Shown piece after piece: positions 8,720 through 18,119 of a DNA stretch of 64,000 nucleotides. The first letter of the stretch is position 1; the number at the start of each line of letters is the position of its first letter. The notes under the pieces are model-generated. The model was not told where the DNA came from and made no database searches. It worked only from the letters and a program-made list of their open reading frames with translations. The DNA comes from Kitasatospora xanthocidica (GTDB lineage Bacteria > Actinomycetota > Actinomycetes > Streptomycetales > Streptomycetaceae): the NCBI RefSeq assembly GCF_014656195.1, contig NZ_BNBY01000001.1, forward strand, positions 503,148 through 567,147, written 5' to 3'. Both the position numbers and the translations under genes were made by a program.

Positions 8720-9045
8720 ACGGTGACCCTCCCCACCAGGTGAGTTCGGTGGGACCGGGCCGACGCCGGGGCGCGTCGCCGCGGGCTTCACCGAGCTTTG
8801 GGGAACCCTATGCACGGTCGAGAGGCTACGTCATCAGTCGTGCGTATGACAGTGGTCACGGCAGGTCGACCGGATGGTTAGCGATCTTGAAACAGTCCGG
8901 AAACACAAGGCCGCCGGACCCCGGCGCCGGGCGGTCCCGGAAGACGCGACACCGCCGGGGCGGGCCCTGACGGCGCCGCCCCGGCGGGGGACTCGGTGGT
9001 GCTGCCCGGTGCTACGCGGAGTGTCCGCTCGGCACCGGAGGGTGA
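8720..9045. other. intergenic region with promoter and terminator
   Basis: A stretch of 326 bp without a convincing gene. Its left part must hold the promoter of the minus-strand regulator. A hairpin lies at 8952-8987. No small ORF with a ribosome site stands out. Confidence 0.5.
8952..8987 (-). terminator. hairpin terminator of the S53 protease gene
   Basis: An 11-bp perfect G+C-rich stem (8952-8962 with 8977-8987, loop of 14) sits ~60 bp past the minus-strand protease stop codon. Confidence 0.6.
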
Positions 9046-11202
9046 TCAGCCGATGTTCAGCGCCACGTCGTCGACCACGAAGCTGGTCTGCATGGACGAG
9101 TCCTCGGTGCCGGTGAACTTGATGGTCACGGTCTGGCCGGCGAAGGAGGTCAGGTCCAGGGTGCGCTGCACGTAGCCGGCGGCGGCGTTCGCGTTGGAGT
9201 AGGTCGCCAGCGTGGTGCTGTTCGCCTGGACGGTCAGCTTGTCGTACGCGGTGGAGCCGGTCTCCGCGGTGTCGATGTGCAGCCAGAAGGTCAGCTTCGC
9301 GGAGGCGCAGCCGGCCGGGATCGAGACGGTCTGCGACATCGTGTCGGTGTGGGCCGAGCCGTAGCCGTTCATCCAGGCCTTCCAGCTGCCCGTGTGGGCG
9401 GCCTGGGAGGAGCTGTTGTCGACGACGCCGCTGGAGGTGGTCCACGGGGCGGCGGTGCCGGTCTCGAAGCCGCCGTTGCCGACCAGCTGGGCGGCGGTGC
9501 AGCCGCCGGACGGCGGGGTGGTGCCGCCGCCGAGCAGGGCGGTGGTCAGGGCGTCGGCGACCGGGGAGCCCCAGCCGGTGACCTGGTCGTAGCCGGCCTT
9601 GGCGGGGAAGTCCTGGTTGGAGCCGGTGCTCACGTCGTGGAAGACGCTGCCGTAGCTGCTGCTGTTCGCGACGGTGTACAGCCGCGGGCTGGCCTCGCCG
9701 AGGACCGGCTGGCCGGCGGCCTTGGCCTTCTGGTTGAACTGGGCCGCGTAGCCGGACCAGAGCGGCGCGGCCGCGCTGGTGCCGCCGTAGACCTGCCAGC
9801 CGCCGGCCGTGTAGATCGAGAAGCCGCTCGCCGGGTCGGCGTTGGAGGAGACGTCCGGGACGGTGCGCATGGTGCCGCTGACCCCGGTGCCGGTCTGCCA
9901 GCTCGGCTTGGCGAACACGGTGGAGACGCCGCCGCCGGCGGTGCTCCAGGCGCTCTCCGAGGAGTAGGTGTTGCCGGAGCCCACCTTGAGGTTGGTGCCG
10001 CCGACACCGGTCTGGTGCGGGCTGGAGGCCGGGAAGTCGACGGCCTTGACGGTCGAGCCGCTGGTGGAGCGGGTGCAGTCGCGGGAGCCGTCGTCACCGG
10101 AGGCGGAGAAGATCGAGATGCCCTGGGCGGCGGCCTGCTTGAAGGCGTTGTCGACCGCGGTCATCGAGGCGGCGGTGGTGTCCGGCTCGCAGGAGCCCCA
10201 GGAGATCGAGATGACCGAGGCCCGGTTGTCGGCCACGATCTTGTTGGCCATGTCGATCTCGCCCTGGTCGCTGTTCGGGGCCTCGTAGACCAGCTGGGTG
10301 GCCTTGGGCGCCGCGCCGCGGACGATCTCGCTGTCCAGCTCGACCTCGCCCTGGCCCTGGCCGGGGGCGGAGTCGTAGCTGGCACCGTCGACCGAGACCG
10401 TGGTGACGGCCGGGCCGGTCAGGCCGAACTGCGAGTCGTAGGTGGTGAGGTTCGAGGACTTGTAGCCGTCGAACTCCCAGAGCGCGACGGTGGTGCCGGT
10501 GCCGTCCGCGCCCGTCTTGTTCAGGTTGTAGGCGCCGGTGTACTGCACCGGGTTCATGCCGCTCGGGCTGGCCGTGGCGGCCTTCGGGGCGAGCGCGTTG
10601 GGCGTGGCCAGGCGGTTCTTGCGCACCGCGTGGTTGTCCAGGCCGCTGACGCCCTGCACCACGGCGGCCAGGTCGGCCGGGATCGAGGCGGCCGCGTCGT
10701 TGGCGAAGAAGGCGCGCTGGAGCTGCGGGTCGACGTACGAGCTCTCGTGCGTGCCGAAGGCCTGCGAGACCTGCGCGGCGGTGCCGTGGGCGTTGACGAC
10801 CTGGCGGTTGGCGCTCACGTCGGTGACGGTCAGGCCCTGCTGGGCCAGGTAGGCCTTCACCTGGTCGACGGAGGCCTGGGTCGGGCCGAACCGGGCGGTG
10901 AACTGCTCCGGCGTCAGGTAGTGGCCGTACTCGGCGGTGCCGGGGGTGGCGACCGCGGTCAGGAAGCGGTCCAGGGCGTCGGAGTCACGCAGCTTCAGGC
11001 TGACGGACACCGGGATCTGCTGCTCGGCCGGGACGTCGCCCTTCTTCTCCGAGTGGGCCACCGCCGGGTTCACGGTGTTCGGCAGGGCGACGCGGGGGGC
11101 GGCGTTGGGGGTGGCGGCCTGCGCGGCGGAGACACCGAGCGAGACGGCGGTCAGCGGCAGGACGGCTATCGCCGCGGCGAGAGCGAGAGTGCGGGGGCGC
11201 AA
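9046..11202 (-). CDS. secreted S53 family (sedolisin/kumamolisin-like) serine peptidase
   Basis: A 718-residue exported protease. Translation probably begins at TTG 11202, right after GAGGAGG; the first 30 residues are a classic signal peptide ending near SAAQAA. A pro-kumamolisin propeptide follows (about 40-190). The catalytic domain shows the Glu/Asp pair in GEVELDSEI, the oxyanion Asp in [11 protein letters not shown] and the nucleophile Ser in [13 protein letters not shown]. The last ~150 residues (from [17 protein letters not shown]) form a beta-sandwich, MAM/galactose-binding-like domain that may bind a substrate surface. Sedolisins act at acid pH outside the cell. It is divergent from the CGNR regulator gene with shared inverted repeats between them. 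Confidence 0.88.
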   Translation of the reverse strand: MRPRTLALAAAIAVLPLTAVSLGVSAAQAATPNAAPRVALPNTVNPAVAHSEKKGDVPAEQQIPVSVSLKLRDSDALDRFLTAVATPGTAEYGHYLTPEQFTARFGPTQASVDQVKAYLAQQGLTVTDVSANRQVVNAHGTAAQVSQAFGTHESSYVDPQLQRAFFANDAAASIPADLAAVVQGVSGLDNHAVRKNRLATPNALAPKAATASPSGMNPVQYTGAYNLNKTGADGTGTTVALWEFDGYKSSNLTTYDSQFGLTGPAVTTVSVDGASYDSAPGQGQGEVELDSEIVRGAAPKATQLVYEAPNSDQGEIDMANKIVADNRASVISISWGSCEPDTTAASMTAVDNAFKQAAAQGISIFSASGDDGSRDCTRSTSGSTVKAVDFPASSPHQTGVGGTNLKVGSGNTYSSESAWSTAGGGVSTVFAKPSWQTGTGVSGTMRTVPDVSSNADPASGFSIYTAGGWQVYGGTSAAAPLWSGYAAQFNQKAKAAGQPVLGEASPRLYTVANSSSYGSVFHDVSTGSNQDFPAKAGYDQVTGWGSPVADALTTALLGGGTTPPSGGCTAAQLVGNGGFETGTAAPWTTSSGVVDNSSSQAAHTGSWKAWMNGYGSAHTDTMSQTVSIPAGCASAKLTFWLHIDTAETGSTAYDKLTVQANSTTLATYSNANAAAGYVQRTLDLTSFAGQTVTIKFTGTEDSSMQTSFVVDDVALNIG

Positions 11203-11290
11203 CGGATCCTCCTCTGGCCGGCTGTGGGGGCCGGCAAGGGGCCAGGCGTTCCGGGGTCGAGAACGCTGGCTCGAACATGACAGAACCCGT

Positions 11291-11415
11291 GTGCGAATTG
11301 GCTCATGATCAAGCAATTCGTTGCTAAAAAACAGTCAACTGTGGAGGGGTGGAAACTCCCGCATTCCATACAGTGAATGACCCGAATTCACGGCCCGGTC
11401 CATACCAATTCGCAC
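11291..11415. promoter_or_regulatory. divergent regulatory region with GCGAATTG repeats
   Basis: GTGCGAATTGG at 11291-11301 recurs in inverse orientation at 11405-11415 (perfect 11-bp match), and CAATTCG lies between them at 11314-11320. The stretch is unusually A/T-rich for this genome and separates the protease and CGNR genes, so these are candidate operators for one or both. Confidence 0.5.
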
Positions 11416-11458
11416 CGAGGGCCCCCGACGTAGAATCGGGTGGAGCCGAGGGAGAACG

Positions 11459-12025
11459 ATGACTGACGTGAAGGCGGACCCGAGGGACCCACGACCGCTG
11501 ACCGGCGAGCCGCTCGCGCTCGACCTGCTCAACACGCGCTGGGCCGGGACACCCGTCAACGACCTGCTCACCGGGGTCGAAGGGTACGGGATCTGGCTCT
11601 CCTCCGCCGGACTGGGCGGACGCTGCGAGGCCGACGAGGAGGGGCTGGCCGCCATCCGGAAGGCCCGCGAGGCGATCCTCCTGGCGGCCCAGGAGGCCCG
11701 GGAGCAGGGCGAGTTGAGCACCGCGGCCCGGGCCGGACTGGACGCGGTACTGGCGCACGGGCGGATCCGGCGGACGGCCGGACCGGGCGGCGCCGAGGAC
11801 CTGGCCGAGACCGACCGGCCGCACTGGCTGGCGCCCTGGCTGGCCGCGGACGACTTCCTCACGCTGCTCGGGCAGGGGGCGCAGCGGGTGAAGCAGTGCG
11901 CGCACGAGGCATGCATTCTGCATTTCTTCGACGCCTCGCAGAACGGGCGCCGGCGGTGGTGCCGGATGGCGGTCTGCGGGAATCGCGCGAAGGTGGCGCG
12001 GCACTACGAGAAGGCCCGGGGTTAA
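11459..12025 (+). CDS. CGNR zinc-finger / ABATE-domain regulator
   Basis: A 188-residue protein. The N-terminal two thirds (LALDLLNTRWAG onward) match the ABATE (ginsenoside-like stress-induced regulator) domain. The C-terminus carries the CGNR zinc finger with CAHEAC, WCRMAVCGNR and a following KVARHY, so four Cys ligands are present. Such proteins are likely DNA-binding regulators. ATG 11459 follows GAGGGAG. It is divergent from the S53 protease gene and could control it through the repeats between them, which is inference. Confidence 0.85.
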   Translation: MTDVKADPRDPRPLTGEPLALDLLNTRWAGTPVNDLLTGVEGYGIWLSSAGLGGRCEADEEGLAAIRKAREAILLAAQEAREQGELSTAARAGLDAVLAHGRIRRTAGPGGAEDLAETDRPHWLAPWLAADDFLTLLGQGAQRVKQCAHEACILHFFDASQNGRRRWCRMAVCGNRAKVARHYEKARG

Positions 12026-12068
12026 CGGACGACCGAATGACTGGTCGGGCGCCGGCGTTCGGGCACCG

Positions 12069-12102
12069 CGGTCCGGGCGGGCAGGTGTGCCCGCCCGGAC
12101 CG
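12069..12102. terminator. bidirectional hairpin terminator
   Basis: A perfect 15-bp stem with a 4-nt loop (12069-12083 with 12088-12102) between the convergent CGNR and monooxygenase genes. The right arm reaches to within a few bases of the monooxygenase stop. Confidence 0.8.
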
Positions 12103-12106
12103 GGGG

Positions 12107-13597
12107 TCAGGCCGGGTCGCCGAGCCAGGTGGTGAGCGCGGCGCGGAGCTCGTGCTGGCCGGGGTCGACGGCGCCCCAGGCGACGTAGCCGTCCGGGCGG
12201 ATCAGCAGGACGGTGTCGCGGAGCTTGCCGTGCGGGTCGGCCGGGGCGGCGGAGACCATGCGGTCGGCCCAGGGCTCGGCGGCGGCCAGCTCGTCGTTGC
12301 TGACGAGGACGAACCTGCCGGCGCGCAGCGCCTCGTACAGCCGCTCGGGGGCGGCGGGGGCGCCCTCGGCGGGCTTGCTGAGGGCGGTCAGCCGCAGGTC
12401 CGGGACGCGCTTGCCGACCTGCGGGTGGGCGTCCTTCGGGGCGGGGTACGAGATGCCGATGCCGGAGACCATCCGGGCGCCGCGCTCGGTGATCAGGTCG
12501 AGGTGGCCGCCCAGCGCGGTGAGCGCCCCGCGCAGGGCGCGGGTGGGGGCGGACTCGGCGAGGGCGAGCCGGATCAGCGCGCCGGAGGTGCGCAGCACGG
12601 TCTTGCCGACCGGGTGCCGCTCGGTCTGGTACGTGTCGAGCAGGGCGTCGGTGGCCCGGCCGCGGACGGCGGCGGCGAGCTTCCAGGACAGGTTGGCGGC
12701 GTCCTGCAGGCCGGTGTTCATGCCCTGGCCGCCGGCCGGGGAGTGGCAGTGCGCGGCGTCGCCGGCCAGGAAGACCCGGCCGGAGCGGTAGTTGGGGGCC
12801 TGGCGCTCGTCGCTGTGGAAGGTCGAGCTCCAGCGCACGTCGTGCAGCCCGTAGTCCTCGTCGAGGATGGCCCCGACGAGGGTGGTGAGCTGCTCGGCGG
12901 TGGGGGTGGTGCCGTCCTCGAAGCGCTCGTTGCGGTCCCAGGCGATCACCCGGTACCAGCCGTCGCCGAACGGGGCGATGAAGGCGAAGCCGGTCTCGTT
13001 GGCGCCGACGGTGATCGCCCCGGCGGGTTCGCGCTCCAGCCGGACGTCGGCCAGCACCACGGAGTCGACCACCGACTCGCCGGGGAACGGGATGCCGAGC
13101 AGGTCGCGGACGGCGGAGTGGACGCCGTCGGTGCCGACCGCGTAGGCGGCGCGGTGGCTGTGGCCGTCGGCGGTCTCCACCGTGACGCCGTCGGCGTCCT
13201 GGCGCAGCCCGGTGACCTCGGCGCCGCGCAGCAGGGTCGCGCCGGCCTTCTGGGCGCGCTCCAGGAGCAGCCGTTCGACGTTGTACTGCGGGGTGATCAG
13301 GACGAACGGGAAGCGGGTCGGCAGGGCGCCGAGGTCGATGGTGAAGCGGTCGAACATCTTCAGCGCGCCGAGCGGGCGGCCGGTGGCGATCAGGTCGTCG
13401 GCCAGGCCGCGGGCGTCCAGCAGCTCCAGGCTGCGGGCGTGCACCGCGAAGGCGCGGGTCAGGTTGGACTCGGCGGCACGCTTCTCCAGCACGGTGACGC
13501 CGACGCCGGCGGCGGCGAGGTCGCCGGCCAGCAGCAGTCCGGTCGGTCCGGCGCCGACGATCAGGACGTCGGTTTCGGACGTCGGCTTCACGGCCAT
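12107..13597 (-). CDS. FAD-dependent aromatic-type monooxygenase
   Basis: A 496-residue flavoprotein of the PheA/TfdB (class A hydroxylase) type. The Rossmann fingerprint VLIVGAGPTGLLLAG sits at residues ~12-26, the DG motif near 155 (AVGTDGVHSAVRDLLGIPF) and the FAD-ribityl motif GDAAHCHSPAGGQGMNTG near 275. A thioredoxin-like C-terminal domain follows (~390-496). Enzymes like this hydroxylate phenols or polyketide intermediates using NAD(P)H and O2. No biosynthetic cluster surrounds it, so the substrate is unknown. It ends against the CGNR gene's terminator. Confidence 0.85.
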   Translation of the reverse strand: MAVKPTSETDVLIVGAGPTGLLLAGDLAAAGVGVTVLEKRAAESNLTRAFAVHARSLELLDARGLADDLIATGRPLGALKMFDRFTIDLGALPTRFPFVLITPQYNVERLLLERAQKAGATLLRGAEVTGLRQDADGVTVETADGHSHRAAYAVGTDGVHSAVRDLLGIPFPGESVVDSVVLADVRLEREPAGAITVGANETGFAFIAPFGDGWYRVIAWDRNERFEDGTTPTAEQLTTLVGAILDEDYGLHDVRWSSTFHSDERQAPNYRSGRVFLAGDAAHCHSPAGGQGMNTGLQDAANLSWKLAAAVRGRATDALLDTYQTERHPVGKTVLRTSGALIRLALAESAPTRALRGALTALGGHLDLITERGARMVSGIGISYPAPKDAHPQVGKRVPDLRLTALSKPAEGAPAAPERLYEALRAGRFVLVSNDELAAAEPWADRMVSAAPADPHGKLRDTVLLIRPDGYVAWGAVDPGQHELRAALTTWLGDPA

Positions 13598-13691
13598 GTA
13601 TCAGCTCCCGTTGTTCGGAGGGCGGTTGGACGCCGTTCCCTGCGTTCTCCCAGCCTCCATCATCGCTGGCCCGGGAGGGAGCTGTGAACCG

Positions 13692-13726
13692 CCGGGCCCC
13701 GACGGTCGGTGACCGTCGGGGCCCGG
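13692..13726 (-). terminator. hairpin terminator of paaN
   Basis: A perfect 16-bp stem with a 3-nt loop (13692-13707 with 13711-13726) lies immediately downstream of paaN on the minus strand. Confidence 0.8.
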
Positions 13727-13742
13727 GGAGTCACGCCGGCGC

Positions 13743-15443
13743 TCAGGCGTGCCGGCGGACCTCCACCGTGCGGAACCGGTTGGCGACGAACGCGCCGTCG
13801 CAGTAGGCCGAGTTGGCGGCCGGGTTGGCGCCGGTGCCGTGCAGGTCGGAGAAGGCGGCGGTCTGGTTGGGGTAGACGCCGCCGGTGAGGTTGAGCGAGA
13901 GCGAGACGCCGGCGTCCAGCGCGGCCTCGACCAGCAGCTGCTCCACCTCGGGCGAGGTGGTGTAGCCGGAGGCCGTCATGGCGCCCTTCTCGCGGACCGT
14001 GGTGCGCAGCAACTCGATGCCGGCGGGGGTGGATTCGACGGCGACGGCGAAGGAGACCGGGCCGAAGCACTCGCTGCGGAAGACCGCGCGGTCGTCCGGC
14101 TTGTCGGCGTCCAGCTTGACCAGGGCGGGGGTGCGCAGGGTGGCGCCGGGGAACTCGGGCGAGGTCACCGGGCGCGGGGCGAGGACGAGTTCCCCGTACT
14201 CGCCGCCGGCCGCGGCGGCCGAGCGCTGCAGCACGCCGGGGTTGACCACGGCGCCCAGGACGGCGGCGGCGCGGGTGTCGTCGGAGAGCAGGCCCTCGAT
14301 CGCGCCGGCCAGGTCGGTGACGACCTCGTCGAAGGACTTGTCGCCCTGGTCGGTGGTGATGCCGCCGCGCGGGACGAGGACGTTCTGCGGGGTGGTGCAC
14401 ATCTGGCCGCTGTAGAGCGAGAGCGCGAAGGCCAGGTTGCCGAGCATGCCCTTGTAGTCGTCGGTGGAGTCGATGAGGACCGCGTTGACGCCGGCCTTCT
14501 CGGTGTACACCTGCGCCTGCCGGGCGTTCTCCTCCAGCCAGTCGCCGAAGGCGGTGGAGCCGGTGTAGTCGATCATCTTGATCTCGGGGCGGACCGCGAG
14601 GGTGGCGGCGACGGTGCCGCCCTCGTGCTCGGCGGCCAGGCAGACCAGGTTCGCGTCGTAGCCGGCCTCGGTGAGCACCTCGCGGGCGATCGCGACGGTC
14701 AGCGCCAGCGGCAGCACGGCCCGCGGGTGCGGCTTGACCAGCACCGGGTTGCCGGTGGCCAGGGAGGCGAACAGGCCCGGGTAGCCGTTCCAGGTGGGGA
14801 AGGTGTTGCAGCCGATCAGCAGCGCGAGGCCGCGCGGGACGACGGTGAACTCCTTGGTCATCACCAGCGGGTCGCGCTTGCCCTGGGGCTTGGTCCAGCC
14901 GGCCTGCCGGGGCAGCCGGGTCTGCTCGGCGTACGCGTAGGCGACGGCCTCCAGACCGCGGTCCTGGGCGTGCGGGCCGCCGGCCTGGAAGGCCATGCCG
15001 TAGGCCTGGCCGGTGGTGTGCATGACGGCCTGGGCGAACTCGTGGGAGCGGGCGTTGATCCGGTGCAGGATCTCCAGGCAGACGGCGGCGCGCTCCAGCG
15101 GCGAGGCCGCGGCCCAGCCGGGGCGGGCGGCGGTGAGCGCGGCGATCAGCGCGTCCGGGCCGGCGTGCGGGTAGGTGATGCCCAGCTCGACGCCGTACGG
15201 GGAGGTCTCGCCGCCGACCAGGTCGCCGTCGGTGGGGTGGCCCGCCAGGGCGAAGGGCTTGCCGAGCAGCGCGTCGAAGGCGGCCTTGCCGTCCGCCGGG
15301 CCGCTCTCGCCGTACGCCTTCGGGAACTCGGGGTAGGGCGACCAGTAGTCGCGCTTGGCGGCGGCGTCGAGCGCGGCGTCCAGGGTGGCCTGGTGGCGCG
15401 CGACCAGCTCGCTGACGAGGGGGTGGGTGACCGCTGCGGACAT
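13743..15443 (-). CDS. paaN: phenylacetic acid degradation protein PaaN
   Basis: A 566-residue aldehyde-dehydrogenase-superfamily protein of the actinobacterial PaaN type. The cofactor region includes IGCNTFPTWNGYPGLFASLA and GSTAFGDWLEENA, and the nucleophile region is SGQMCTTPQNVLVP (Cys). It should oxidise the ring-opened aldehyde intermediate of phenylacetyl-CoA catabolism in the cytoplasm. Unlike E. coli PaaZ there is no fused hydratase domain. ATG 15443 follows GAGGAG with good spacing. A TetR-type palindrome lies 44-57 bp upstream of the start. The rest of the paa pathway is not in this window. Confidence 0.85.
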   Translation of the reverse strand: MSAAVTHPLVSELVARHQATLDAALDAAAKRDYWSPYPEFPKAYGESGPADGKAAFDALLGKPFALAGHPTDGDLVGGETSPYGVELGITYPHAGPDALIAALTAARPGWAAASPLERAAVCLEILHRINARSHEFAQAVMHTTGQAYGMAFQAGGPHAQDRGLEAVAYAYAEQTRLPRQAGWTKPQGKRDPLVMTKEFTVVPRGLALLIGCNTFPTWNGYPGLFASLATGNPVLVKPHPRAVLPLALTVAIAREVLTEAGYDANLVCLAAEHEGGTVAATLAVRPEIKMIDYTGSTAFGDWLEENARQAQVYTEKAGVNAVLIDSTDDYKGMLGNLAFALSLYSGQMCTTPQNVLVPRGGITTDQGDKSFDEVVTDLAGAIEGLLSDDTRAAAVLGAVVNPGVLQRSAAAAGGEYGELVLAPRPVTSPEFPGATLRTPALVKLDADKPDDRAVFRSECFGPVSFAVAVESTPAGIELLRTTVREKGAMTASGYTTSPEVEQLLVEAALDAGVSLSLNLTGGVYPNQTAAFSDLHGTGANPAANSAYCDGAFVANRFRTVEVRRHA

Positions 15444-15486
15444 CTGTGCGCTCCTCAGAGGGGAGGACGGGACACGTCACAGAGTA

Positions 15487-15500
15487 ACCGAACGATCGGT
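15487..15500. promoter_or_regulatory. TetR-type operator upstream of paaN
   Basis: ACCGAACGATCGGT (15487-15500) is a palindrome, with TCGG repeating just after it. A copy differing at one base lies upstream of the bkd operon (18207-18220). The TetR gene at 17034 lies between them and is the natural candidate to bind both. Confidence 0.55.
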
Positions 15501-15589
15501 CGGCTCAAGAGGGTGCAGGGAAGGGAATCCGCCGGGACGTGAGCCGGGGCATCTACCGGGACATCCGCCAGGACATCCGCGGAACGGAC

Positions 15590-15620
15590 GGAGGGCGCGT
15601 CCGTGGCGGACGCGCCCTCC
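15590..15620 (-). terminator. hairpin terminator of the glycosyltransferase gene
   Basis: A perfect 14-bp stem with a 3-nt loop (15590-15603 with 15607-15620), just past the minus-strand glycosyltransferase stop. Confidence 0.8.
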
Positions 15621-15641
15621 GAACCTTCCGCACCGCGCGGT

Positions 15642-16904
15642 CTACGGCACGCCCAGCTCGAACAGCACGTACCCGCCGTACCAGCCGGAGGCGATCGCGC
15701 CGCTGCCCAGCACCGCGGCCAGCACCGGCCAGCTCAGCTTGCGCATGCCCACCGCCAGCGCGATGAACAGCGGGAACGCCGGCAGCAGGTAGCGCGAGGT
15801 GTTGCCGAAGATGCCGAGGCTGCCGAGCACCGAGACGATCGTGGCCAGCGTGTAGGCGGTCAGCACCAGCGGCGGGCGCAGCCGGATCATCAGCACGATC
15901 AGCACCGGCAGGGTGAGCACGATCAGGGTCGCCAGCAGGTCCGGCACCGGGAACGCGAAGGGGTAGTCGTTCCGGCCCAGCAGCACGCCGCGGATCGCGT
16001 GCCAGGTGCCCTGGCCGCCGTCGAAGTAGTGCAGCCAGGCGTCGTGCTGCAGCCGGAAGTAGCCGCCCCACTCGCCGGTCTTCCAGCCCACCCAGCCGAC
16101 GTAGCCGAGCAGGCCGACCGGGGCCAGCAGCATCGCGGCCAGCGGGCGCAGCACCCCGCTCTCCCGCCGGTACAGCTCGACCAGCGCGGCCAGGCCGACC
16201 GCGCCGATCAGCGCCGCCGCGGTCGGCCGGTTGAGCCCGGCGACCAGGGTGATCACCCCGGCCGCGACCCACTGCCTGGTCATCACGGCGTAGCAGGCCC
16301 AGGCGGCCAGCGCGACGAAGGTGGAGTCCGAGTAGACCGCCCACTCGGCGCCCGAGCCCGGGGCGATCGCCCAGATCCCGGCCGCGATCACGCCCGCCCG
16401 GACGTCCCCGGTCAGCTTCTCCACCACGGCGTAGATCCCGGCGGCGGCGAACAGCGAGGCCACCACCGACACCAGCATCCCGGCGCCGTACAGGCCGAGC
16501 GGGGTGACCTCCGAGGTCAGCCGCATCAGGCCCGGGTAGAGCGGGAAGAAGGCGGCCGAGTTCTGCTCGACGTTGAAGCCCTCCGGGCCGGGGATCGCCA
16601 CCAGCGCCGGGTGGTAGCCGAACTGGGCGACCTGCTGGTACCACCAGCCGTCCCAGCTGGCCAGCACGTCCCAGGGGTTGGCGCCGCCGCCGAACCTGGC
16701 CGGCTTCTTGGCGTAGTCGCCGGCGAACGAGAGCAGCTTCATGAACACCGTGAAGCCGATCAGCTTCAGCAGCGCGTAGCACCACACGGCCGGGCCGAAC
16801 CGGACCACCAGCGCCCGGGCGCGCTCCTGCCAGGCGCGCGACTCCTCGGGCTCCCCGCTGCGCTGCTCGGGCACGTCGGAGGCGACTGCCGGTATTGCGT
16901 TCAT
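15642..16904 (-). CDS. PIG-V-like integral membrane mannosyltransferase (GT-C fold)
   Basis: A 420-residue protein with about ten hydrophobic segments. Near residue 85 the sequence SWDGWWYQQVAQFGYHP, followed by AAFFPLYPGLMR, matches the catalytic loop pattern of the PIG-V (GPI mannosyltransferase II-like) branch of GT-C enzymes, which use polyprenyl-phosphate sugars on the outer face of the membrane. NTSRYLLPAFPLFIALA near 375 is another family hallmark. Acceptor unknown; cell-envelope glycan or glycolipid is plausible. It runs divergently from the TetR gene and separates it from paaN. Confidence 0.75.
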   Translation of the reverse strand: MNAIPAVASDVPEQRSGEPEESRAWQERARALVVRFGPAVWCYALLKLIGFTVFMKLLSFAGDYAKKPARFGGGANPWDVLASWDGWWYQQVAQFGYHPALVAIPGPEGFNVEQNSAAFFPLYPGLMRLTSEVTPLGLYGAGMLVSVVASLFAAAGIYAVVEKLTGDVRAGVIAAGIWAIAPGSGAEWAVYSDSTFVALAAWACYAVMTRQWVAAGVITLVAGLNRPTAAALIGAVGLAALVELYRRESGVLRPLAAMLLAPVGLLGYVGWVGWKTGEWGGYFRLQHDAWLHYFDGGQGTWHAIRGVLLGRNDYPFAFPVPDLLATLIVLTLPVLIVLMIRLRPPLVLTAYTLATIVSVLGSLGIFGNTSRYLLPAFPLFIALAVGMRKLSWPVLAAVLGSGAIASGWYGGYVLFELGVP

Positions 16905-17033
16905 CAGCCGTGGACCCCAGCCTGCTGGACGTGGACGGATCGTCCGCAGATTCTAGGGCCTGGCCCTCCTGACCGGTGCGGACCGAGAGGACCCGATCGC
17001 GTACCGCGCCGGGCGGCCGGGGATACTCGGAGG

Positions 17034-17618
17034 ATGGCCGATCACACCACGCGCACCGCCTACACCGTTGAGTCACTGCTCGCGGTGACCGTCGACGTCT
17101 TCAACGAGCGCGGTTACGACGGCACCTCGATGGAGGACCTGTCCCGGGCGGCCGGGATCTCGAAGTCCTCCATCTACCACCACGTCCGCGGCAAGGAGGA
17201 ACTGCTGCGGCTGGCGGTCGGCCGGGCGCTGGACGGACTCTTCGGGATCCTGGCCGAGCCGGCGGCGGTCGAGGGCCCGGCGGTCGAGCGGCTGGAGCAC
17301 GTGGTGCGGCGCACCGCCGAGGTGCTGCTGGCCGAGCTGCCGTACGTGACGCTGCTGCTGCGGGTGCGCGGCAACACGGCCACCGAGCTGTGGGCGCTGG
17401 AGCGGCGCCGGGACTTCGACCACCAGGTCGCGGAGCTGCTGCGGGCGGCGGTCGCGGACGGTTCGCTGCGCGCGGACGTGGAGCCGCGGCTGGCCACCCG
17501 GCTGCTGTTCGGGATGATCAACTCGATCGTGGAGTGGTACCGGCCGGGGCTCAAGGCCGCCGACGGCGTCGCGGACGCGGTGGTGCACCTGGCCTTCGAC
17601 GGCCTGCGGGCCCGGTAG
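17034..17618 (+). CDS. TetR/AcrR family regulator, probable control of paaN and bkd
   Basis: A 194-residue protein. The N-terminal helix-turn-helix is clear (ESLLAVTVDVFNERGYDG, then LSRAAGISKSSIYHHVRGKEE); the rest is an all-helical ligand domain. ATG 17034 follows GGAGG-like CGGAGG closely. Its position between paaN and the bkd operon, both of which have an ACCGAAC(G/A)ATCGGT palindrome upstream, suggests it represses them and responds to an acyl-CoA such as phenylacetyl-CoA, as PaaR-type regulators do. That role is inferred from context. It is convergent with the Lrp gene, whose stop lies 11 bp away. Confidence 0.8.
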   Translation: MADHTTRTAYTVESLLAVTVDVFNERGYDGTSMEDLSRAAGISKSSIYHHVRGKEELLRLAVGRALDGLFGILAEPAAVEGPAVERLEHVVRRTAEVLLAELPYVTLLLRVRGNTATELWALERRRDFDHQVAELLRAAVADGSLRADVEPRLATRLLFGMINSIVEWYRPGLKAADGVADAVVHLAFDGLRAR

Positions 17619-17628
17619 CCGGCGGCGC

Positions 17629-18105
17629 TTACACGGGGGGTGCCGGGTCCGGGGGGACCTGGTCGGTCTCCTCGAAGACCAGCATGGTGCGGGTGCCCAG
17701 CACCTGGGGGATGGACTGGATGCGGTTGAGCACGAGCTCCCGCAGGGTCCGGTTGTCGGCGGTGTGCACCAGCAGCAGGACGTCGAAGTCCCCGCCGACC
17801 AGGGCGATGTGCGCGACCCCGGGCAGTGCCAGCAGCTGCTCGCGGACGGTGCGCCAGGAGTTCTGGACGATCTTCAGGGTGATGTACGCGGACGCGGCCT
17901 GACCTGCCCGTTCGTGGTCCACCCTGGCCGTGAAGCCGCGGATGATGCCGTCCTCGACCATCCTGGAGATCCGGGCGTACGCGTTGGCCCGGGAGACGTG
18001 CACCCGCTCGGCCACCGAGCGGATCGAGGCCCGGCCGTCCTGCTGCAGCAGCCGCAGGATCGACCGGTCCACCCGGTCGAGTCTGGACATCTGTTCAGCC
18101 GACAT
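17629..18105 (-). CDS. bkdR: Lrp/AsnC family regulator (BkdR-like)
   Basis: A 158-residue protein. Residues 5-60 form the AsnC winged helix-turn-helix (DRVDRSILRLLQQDGRASIR, RVHVSRANAYARISRMVEDG). Residues ~75-145 form the RAM ligand-binding/oligomerisation domain (LALPGVAHIALVGGDFDVLL). It is divergent from the branched-chain 2-oxoacid dehydrogenase genes, the same arrangement as bkdR in other streptomycetes, so it likely controls them in response to branched-chain amino acids. The name rests on family and position. Confidence 0.8.
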   Translation of the reverse strand: MSAEQMSRLDRVDRSILRLLQQDGRASIRSVAERVHVSRANAYARISRMVEDGIIRGFTARVDHERAGQAASAYITLKIVQNSWRTVREQLLALPGVAHIALVGGDFDVLLLVHTADNRTLRELVLNRIQSIPQVLGTRTMLVFEETDQVPPDPAPPV

Positions 18106-18119
18106 GACCCCCCACCCTC

